Assembly: GCA_963677215.1 (NCBI GenBank)
Contig: OY781919.1
Location: 4,154,001-4,218,000, forward strand
Origin: G963676795 sp963677215
Lineage (GTDB): Bacteria > Desulfobacterota > Desulfuromonadia > Desulfuromonadales > Geopsychrobacteraceae
Length of the DNA stretch: 64,000 bases
Direction of reading: 5' to 3'
Within the stretch, counting starts at the first letter, position 1. Each line of letters starts with the position of its first letter. Under the pieces are notes generated by a model. The model saw nothing but the letters and a program-made list of their open reading frames with translations, searched no databases and had not been told where the DNA came from. Below, piece by piece: positions 60,327 to 64,000 of the stretch. The position numbers were made by a program, and so were the translations under genes.

Positions 60327-60911
60327 TTACTGGGCAGCCATCTCTTGAACTTTTTTTTCCATCAGGGCAAAGAGACCGTCATAACCATCCCGCCGGATAA
60401 TTTCGCTATAGGTCGAGCTGTAGTTCTTGATCAGGCTGACGCCATCAATAACCAGATCAAAAACCTGCCAGCGTTCTGTTCCGTAGATCAACCGGTACTG
60501 AACGGGAATTTCCAGGTCATTGGATTTGATAATCGTATCGATAATCGCCTTGTCGTCCTTGACCCGTTTTTTGACAAACAGCACCGAACCGCTGGAATAA
60601 TCATCTACCTTGTTCAGATAGGTTCCCTCCATCACTTTGACGAACAGGCTTTCAAAATGTTTCCGCTGTTCTGTGGACGCGCTGTCCCAGTACCCCCCGA
60701 GAGTCCGGCGCGACATCGACTCGACATCGAGAAAATCCTGGACTTGGGTACTGATCCGGGCTTTTTTGTCCGCCAGGGACATGTCCTTGCTTTTCAGGAC
60801 CTCCAGAACGGTATTGACGACTTTTTCTACTTCGATCTGAGGATCTGAGAGAGCAAAGACTCCGGGAGCCATGAGCAACAACAGCACAAGGCCGAGCAAC
60901 AAACTTTTCAT
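60327..60911 (-). CDS. mlaC: MlaC-type phospholipid-binding periplasmic protein
   Basis: A 194-residue exported protein: signal peptide (about 1-20), then the MlaC/Ttg2D fold with F-L-D-V-E-S-M-S-R-R-T-L-G-G-Y-W and Y-S-S-G-S-V-L-F-V and W-Q-V-F-D-L-V-I-D-G-V-S-L-I. MlaC shuttles lipid between outer-membrane MlaA and an inner-membrane MlaFED transporter, not found here. It follows mlaA by 2 nt. Confidence 0.93.
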   Translation of the reverse strand: MKSLLLGLVLLLLMAPGVFALSDPQIEVEKVVNTVLEVLKSKDMSLADKKARISTQVQDFLDVESMSRRTLGGYWDSASTEQRKHFESLFVKVMEGTYLNKVDDYSSGSVLFVKKRVKDDKAIIDTIIKSNDLEIPVQYRLIYGTERWQVFDLVIDGVSLIKNYSSTYSEIIRRDGYDGLFALMEKKVQEMAAQ

Positions 60912-60913
60912 CC

Positions 60914-61804
60914 TTAGTAAACTCCAAACCAGTCAAGTGGATTTAACCAGTCTCCGTCAAACAACGGACCACTGAAAATATTCAGATTGTAGCCATTCTT
61001 ACCGACCTGAGCGAGGCGTCTCTGAGCGTACGCAGAGCGAATAAACAGGTAAGGATCGAGGGAATCCCTGACGATTCCTTCGTAGGTATCCTGATCAAGA
61101 GAAAGGCGGTTCTCGACATCCAGGGTCTTGATTCCGACATATTCAAAAGACTCAAGATCGGCATAACGCAGCGGATCGGCGAAAGAATCGACAAAACTGC
61201 CGGCGGCATCTCGCAGGCTTGAGGGACCAACGATCGGCAGAACCAGGTAAAGCCCGTGACCGAACCCGTAATAGCCAAGGGTCTGGCCAAAATCTTCAAT
61301 TGTCGGCTTGACCCCGGCATAGGAGTCGGCCACATCAAAAAGACCAGCAACACCAAAAGTCGAGTTGAACACAAAACGGTAGACTTCTGTGCCAAAATCA
61401 CGAAATTTGAACTGCAGCAGGCAGTTGCCGATTCTGACTGGTGACGCAAGATTGAAGAAGAAATTCTTCACCGAAACCCGCGCGGGCCTTGGGACGACCC
61501 GGAATCCTTTGGCAACGGGCTTGATGGCGTAAAAGTAAAGCTTGTCATTGACCCAGAAAACACCACGGTTAAAAGGTTCCAGGGGATCGGCAATCAGAGC
61601 CTCCTGGTGATATACCTCCTGCTTCGAATCCGGGTCAGAAAAAGCGCTTTCAAAATCCTCCCAGTCATCATCCTCCGTGCTACTGACCAGAACGACATCT
61701 GCGCCCTGCCCCGATTCAACATCGGCTGCCAGCAAAGGAGCAGCCTGCAGCGAAAACAGCAGACACAACACAGCAAAAAGACTGTACATCATTAATTTTT
61801 TCAT
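60914..61804 (-). CDS. mlaA: MlaA (VacJ) outer-membrane lipid-asymmetry protein
   Basis: A 296-residue exported protein. The signal sequence (about 1-26) has no obvious lipobox Cys at its end (P-L-L-A-A-D), unlike E. coli MlaA. An acidic stretch (about 40-60) precedes the VacJ core: D-P-L-E-P-F-N-R, F-N-L-A-S-P-V-R, F-N-S-T-F-G-V-A-G-L-F-D, F-G-Q-T-L-G-Y-Y-G, V-L-P-I-V-G-P-S-S-L-R-D. The start at 61804 overlaps the mnmM stop by 4 nt. Confidence 0.93.
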   Translation of the reverse strand: MKKLMMYSLFAVLCLLFSLQAAPLLAADVESGQGADVVLVSSTEDDDWEDFESAFSDPDSKQEVYHQEALIADPLEPFNRGVFWVNDKLYFYAIKPVAKGFRVVPRPARVSVKNFFFNLASPVRIGNCLLQFKFRDFGTEVYRFVFNSTFGVAGLFDVADSYAGVKPTIEDFGQTLGYYGFGHGLYLVLPIVGPSSLRDAAGSFVDSFADPLRYADLESFEYVGIKTLDVENRLSLDQDTYEGIVRDSLDPYLFIRSAYAQRRLAQVGKNGYNLNIFSGPLFDGDWLNPLDWFGVY

Positions 61805-62424
61805 GCCACACATCTCTTCTCTGTCAATATCAGAAAGGGAGCCTGCGACCTGTTGCAAATACGTATCTGCACAACCTGATAGCACTGCGGTTCAAGCTCT
61901 GAAAAAAAACGACTGACTTCGGCAGCTTCTTCAGCTCCCCCCGCGTGAGCAGGATAAACGACAATCGCCATCCGCCCCCCTTTGGCCAGCAAATTACAGC
62001 AGGATGCCAATGCCCTGAGCGTCGTTTCCGGCCGGGTGATCAGACTCTGATCACCGCCCGGCAGATAACCCAGATTGGCAATGATACCAGAAGGCGCCCC
62101 CGGCAGCAGCGAAGCGATCTCGGCATGATCGATCTGGATCAGATCGATACCCGGTTGTCCAGGCAGCGGGTTACCCCCCTGATGCCTCCGGCAGCTCAAT
62201 CCGGCATCCGCAAGACGAGACTCCGTCGCATCAAGCGCCTGACACTGGATATCACAGGCGATAATCTGCCCGCTGCTGCCTGCCATCCTGCTCAGAGCCA
62301 GAGTATCATAGCCATTTCCAGCCGTCAGATCGACAAGCAGGTCCCCTTCTGAGACGACTTCTGAAAGTAGCCGGTGCCCCCAGTGGATAACATTGGCCAG
62401 GTTCAGATCAGCTTTTACTGACAT
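61801..62424 (-). CDS. mnmM: MnmM/YtqB-type tRNA methyltransferase
   Basis: A 207-residue SAM-dependent methyltransferase: L-V-D-L-T-A-G-N-G-Y-D-T-L SAM motif (about 34-46), I-A-N-L-G-Y-L-P-G-G-D-Q-S (about 123-135), T-R-P-E-T-T, and V-V-Y-P-A-H-A-G-G. This is the YtqB family, lately assigned to mnm5s2U biosynthesis in tRNA. I use the ATG at 62424, which has GAGG upstream. It overlaps the TerB-like gene by 17 nt and mlaA by 4 nt. Confidence 0.88.
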   Translation of the reverse strand: MSVKADLNLANVIHWGHRLLSEVVSEGDLLVDLTAGNGYDTLALSRMAGSSGQIIACDIQCQALDATESRLADAGLSCRRHQGGNPLPGQPGIDLIQIDHAEIASLLPGAPSGIIANLGYLPGGDQSLITRPETTLRALASCCNLLAKGGRMAIVVYPAHAGGAEEAAEVSRFFSELEPQCYQVVQIRICNRSQAPFLILTEKRCVA

Positions 62425-62848
62425 CAAGTTTCGCCTCAATCAGTTGCCGGTGGGACAGGCCGATCAGGGATCCAAGCTGGCGCATGAGAGCTTCCTCAAA
62501 ATGATCGAGACGCCCGTCTGCGTAAACAAGTTGCCAGACAGCCCTGATGATCCGCTCTTTTTCCGGCTGGGTAAACGATCTGTTGATATCCCGGGTAAAC
62601 TGATGCAGATCGGAGCTCTGCTGTCTTGCCTGCTCAGCCAGAATCAGTAATTCGTTTACAGCATCTTCAGAAACCTGAAAGTGCTGCTGTAGCAGTTGGC
62701 CGATCAAAGCACTTTCGGTGCCATGAAACTCACCATCGCTGTGAGCCACTTCCAGCAGCAACACGGCAGCGGCCAACGGAATCCGTTCAAAATCAGGGAT
62801 TCTGTCTTGTCCAATTGGGGCAAAGACCTGTATCAATCTCTTTAACAT
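62408..62848 (-). CDS. TerB-like protein
   Basis: A 146-residue helical protein of the TerB fold: L-L-L-E-V-A-H-S-D-G-E-F-H and V-Y-A-D-G-R-L-D-H-F-E-E, the paired acidic motifs that bind metal in tellurite-resistance TerB. No other ter genes are near, so this is a TerB-family protein of unknown role. It is the first gene of a four-gene operon leading to mlaC. Confidence 0.85.
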   Translation of the reverse strand: MLKRLIQVFAPIGQDRIPDFERIPLAAAVLLLEVAHSDGEFHGTESALIGQLLQQHFQVSEDAVNELLILAEQARQQSSDLHQFTRDINRSFTQPEKERIIRAVWQLVYADGRLDHFEEALMRQLGSLIGLSHRQLIEAKLDVSKS

Positions 62849-63036
62849 GAAAGTTCCTGTTTTTCTGTAACCAACGACATGTGAAAAATATGCTTCAGTA
62901 ATTTAACAGAGATTCGCTCACGACTGAAGTCATTCATTAAAATATGTCCTGAGTAAGGTTCCATTTTGGCAGACATCGGTCTGGTCAAAGATGGGGAAAA
63001 AATCTACCTGTCCGGGTTGGTCTCAGCCCAAGATGA

Positions 63037-63065
63037 TTGACAAACCCCCCAAGATTCCGTAGCTT
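63037..63065 (+). promoter_or_regulatory. Candidate promoter of bamD
   Basis: TTGACA at 63037-63042 and TAGCTT at 63060-63065 have 17-nt spacing, about 40 nt before the bamD ATG. The -10 is poor. The rest of 62849-63103 holds nothing recognised. Confidence 0.4.
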
Positions 63066-63103
63066 CTTGTGACGATAACTGAATTGATGGCAAAGGGAAA
63101 TCC

Positions 63104-63847
63104 ATGACCAAATTTTTTCGGGCTGTTTTTTTTCTATCTTTCATTCTGCTGCTGGCAGCATGTGGCAATAAGGTCAAGCCTCAACCAACGGCTGCAGAAC
63201 AGCTACAACAGGCAGAACACTACACCGAGGCTGGTCTATATGATCAGGCCATAACGGCCTGGGAAGGCGTCCGAGACACCTTCTACTCCCCCGACCTGAG
63301 CATGTTGGCTGAAATCAAGATCGCCGACATCTACTACGCTGACAAACGCTACGATGAGGCCGCAGTAGCTTACGAAGCCTTCATCAAGCAGTACCCCCAG
63401 GATTTTCGTATTGCCGAACTCCTCTACAAACAGGGCATGAGCTACTACAATCAGATCCTCTCCGCCGACCGGGACCAGACCAGTACTGAAAACGCGCTCA
63501 AATCATTTGAGCGGATGAACCGGGATTTCCCGACCAATCCACACAGCCAGGAAGCAGAAAACCTGATACTGCGCTGCAGGACAAGACTGGTTGATCACGA
63601 AGTATACGTCGGCTGGTTTTATCTGCGAACCAAAAAATACCAACCAGCCATCAAACGTCTGGAATCGGCACTCAACGATTTTCCGGACTACTATTATCGC
63701 AACGAGGCCTACTACTACCTGATCAAGGCCTATATCGCCGCCGATGAGCTTGACAAGGCACTGGACACCTACCAGAAACTAGCCGATCAGTATCCTCACA
63801 GTGACGAAACCGTGAATGCCAGAAAGCTGCTCGACAATCCTTCCTGA
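63104..63847 (+). CDS. bamD: BamD, outer-membrane assembly lipoprotein
   Basis: A 247-residue lipoprotein with lipobox L-L-A-A-C (Cys about 20), followed by five TPR-like repeats (about 30-240), with A-L-K-S-F-E-R-M-N-R-D-F-P-T-N-P and A-I-K-R-L-E-S-A-L-N-D-F-P-D-Y typical of BamD. It is part of the BAM complex that folds outer-membrane barrels, which this genome region has several of. Single gene with its own terminator. Confidence 0.94.
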   Translation: MTKFFRAVFFLSFILLLAACGNKVKPQPTAAEQLQQAEHYTEAGLYDQAITAWEGVRDTFYSPDLSMLAEIKIADIYYADKRYDEAAVAYEAFIKQYPQDFRIAELLYKQGMSYYNQILSADRDQTSTENALKSFERMNRDFPTNPHSQEAENLILRCRTRLVDHEVYVGWFYLRTKKYQPAIKRLESALNDFPDYYYRNEAYYYLIKAYIAADELDKALDTYQKLADQYPHSDETVNARKLLDNPS

Positions 63848-63884
63848 TTAAGATTAGAAATTGCTTCCGGGAACAAAGCTACAA

Positions 63885-63920
63885 GAAAGGTTCTGCTGAT
63901 TCATCGGCAGGACCTTTCTT
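63885..63920. terminator. Terminator after bamD
   Basis: A 12-bp stem (63885-63896 with 63907-63918, one G-T pair), followed by TT and T-rich sequence. It is probably shared by the convergent gene beyond 63926. Confidence 0.85.
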
Positions 63921-63925
63921 TTGTT

Positions 63926-64000
63926 TCACCAGAGCGATTCGCGCATGTAAATCAGTTTTTCATTCCCTTTGTAAATACCGAAACTCGCCCGGGCCGTCGG
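63926..64000 (-). CDS. C-terminal end of a gene cut by the window edge
   Basis: Read on the minus strand the final 75 nt are an open frame of 24 codons ending Y-M-R-E-S-L-W and TGA at 63926-63928. It converges on bamD across a terminator, so a real gene entering from the right is likely. Too little is present to name it. Confidence 0.5.
   Translation of the reverse strand, partial: PTARASFGIYKGNEKLIYMRESLW

Overview
The window reads like chromosomal sequence of an anaerobic deltaproteobacterium of the Desulfuromonadales type (Geobacter / Pelobacter / Desulfuromonas relatives). The clues are an OmcB-like porin-cytochrome cluster, other multiheme c-type cytochromes, a NifA/sigma-54 style nif region, MinD-type ATPases carrying ferredoxin domains, many PAS hybrid histidine kinases, and a predicted selenoprotein. 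The species cannot be named from sequence alone. No rRNA, CRISPR array, transposase or phage gene was seen.

Region 1 (1-6.7 kb): a metal-dependent cyclase-family hydrolase with a strong promoter, terminator and codon bias; a hybrid sensor kinase; RNase R; and an ArsC/thioredoxin-like gene with an in-frame TGA followed by a hairpin (selenocysteine, U-T-S-C motif). An SseB-like protein follows.

Region 2 (6.4-22.9 kb), nitrogen fixation and electron transfer: nifE-nifN-(NifU-like/NifQ fusion)-cowN on the minus strand, behind a sigma-54 promoter and a NifA-type upstream site. Next comes a convergent pair: an orphan outer-membrane barrel, and a three-gene conduit (barrel, 10-heme periplasmic cytochrome, 12-heme lipoprotein). 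nifV has its own sigma-54-like promoter and a terminator hairpin inside its leader. A GNAT gene follows, then an operon of a tandem NifX/NafY-type protein, two ferredoxin-containing MinD ATPases and a flavodiiron protein. The promoter of that operon is flanked by two GTGCATATGCA palindromes.

Region 3 (23-36.6 kb), housekeeping: a small zinc-ribbon protein, SUI1/YciH, ATP-grasp-like and LOG-family genes, a YkgJ-like protein, rnpB, a DUF164 zinc-ribbon protein, a Nif3 protein and a CAT-anticodon tRNA. The macromolecular-synthesis cluster yqeY-cvpA-mutS2-dnaG-rpoD follows, then a cupin.

Region 4 (36.8-50 kb): a three-gene respiratory cassette of two CydA-like membrane proteins, one with a fused monoheme cytochrome c domain, plus a 7-heme periplasmic cytochrome. 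Then come a small exported protein, a rhomboid-TPR fusion, a double-domain ThyX-like protein, a hybrid kinase, an iron-dependent alcohol dehydrogenase, and a stomatin/NfeD pair.

Region 5 (50-64 kb): small zinc-ribbon proteins, a DUF4139 protein, CsaA, an LssY_C lipoprotein, an SbmA/YddA-type ABC transporter, an ECF S component, a solute-binding/kinase pair that looks like one sensor broken by a frameshift, a TerB-mnmM-mlaA-mlaC operon, and bamD.

Two copies of a roughly 430-460 bp noncoding element with inverted ends lie at 43.6 and 52.2 kb. They share hairpins in which paired bases change together. This repeat and the hidden selenoprotein are the most rewarding non-obvious signals in the window.
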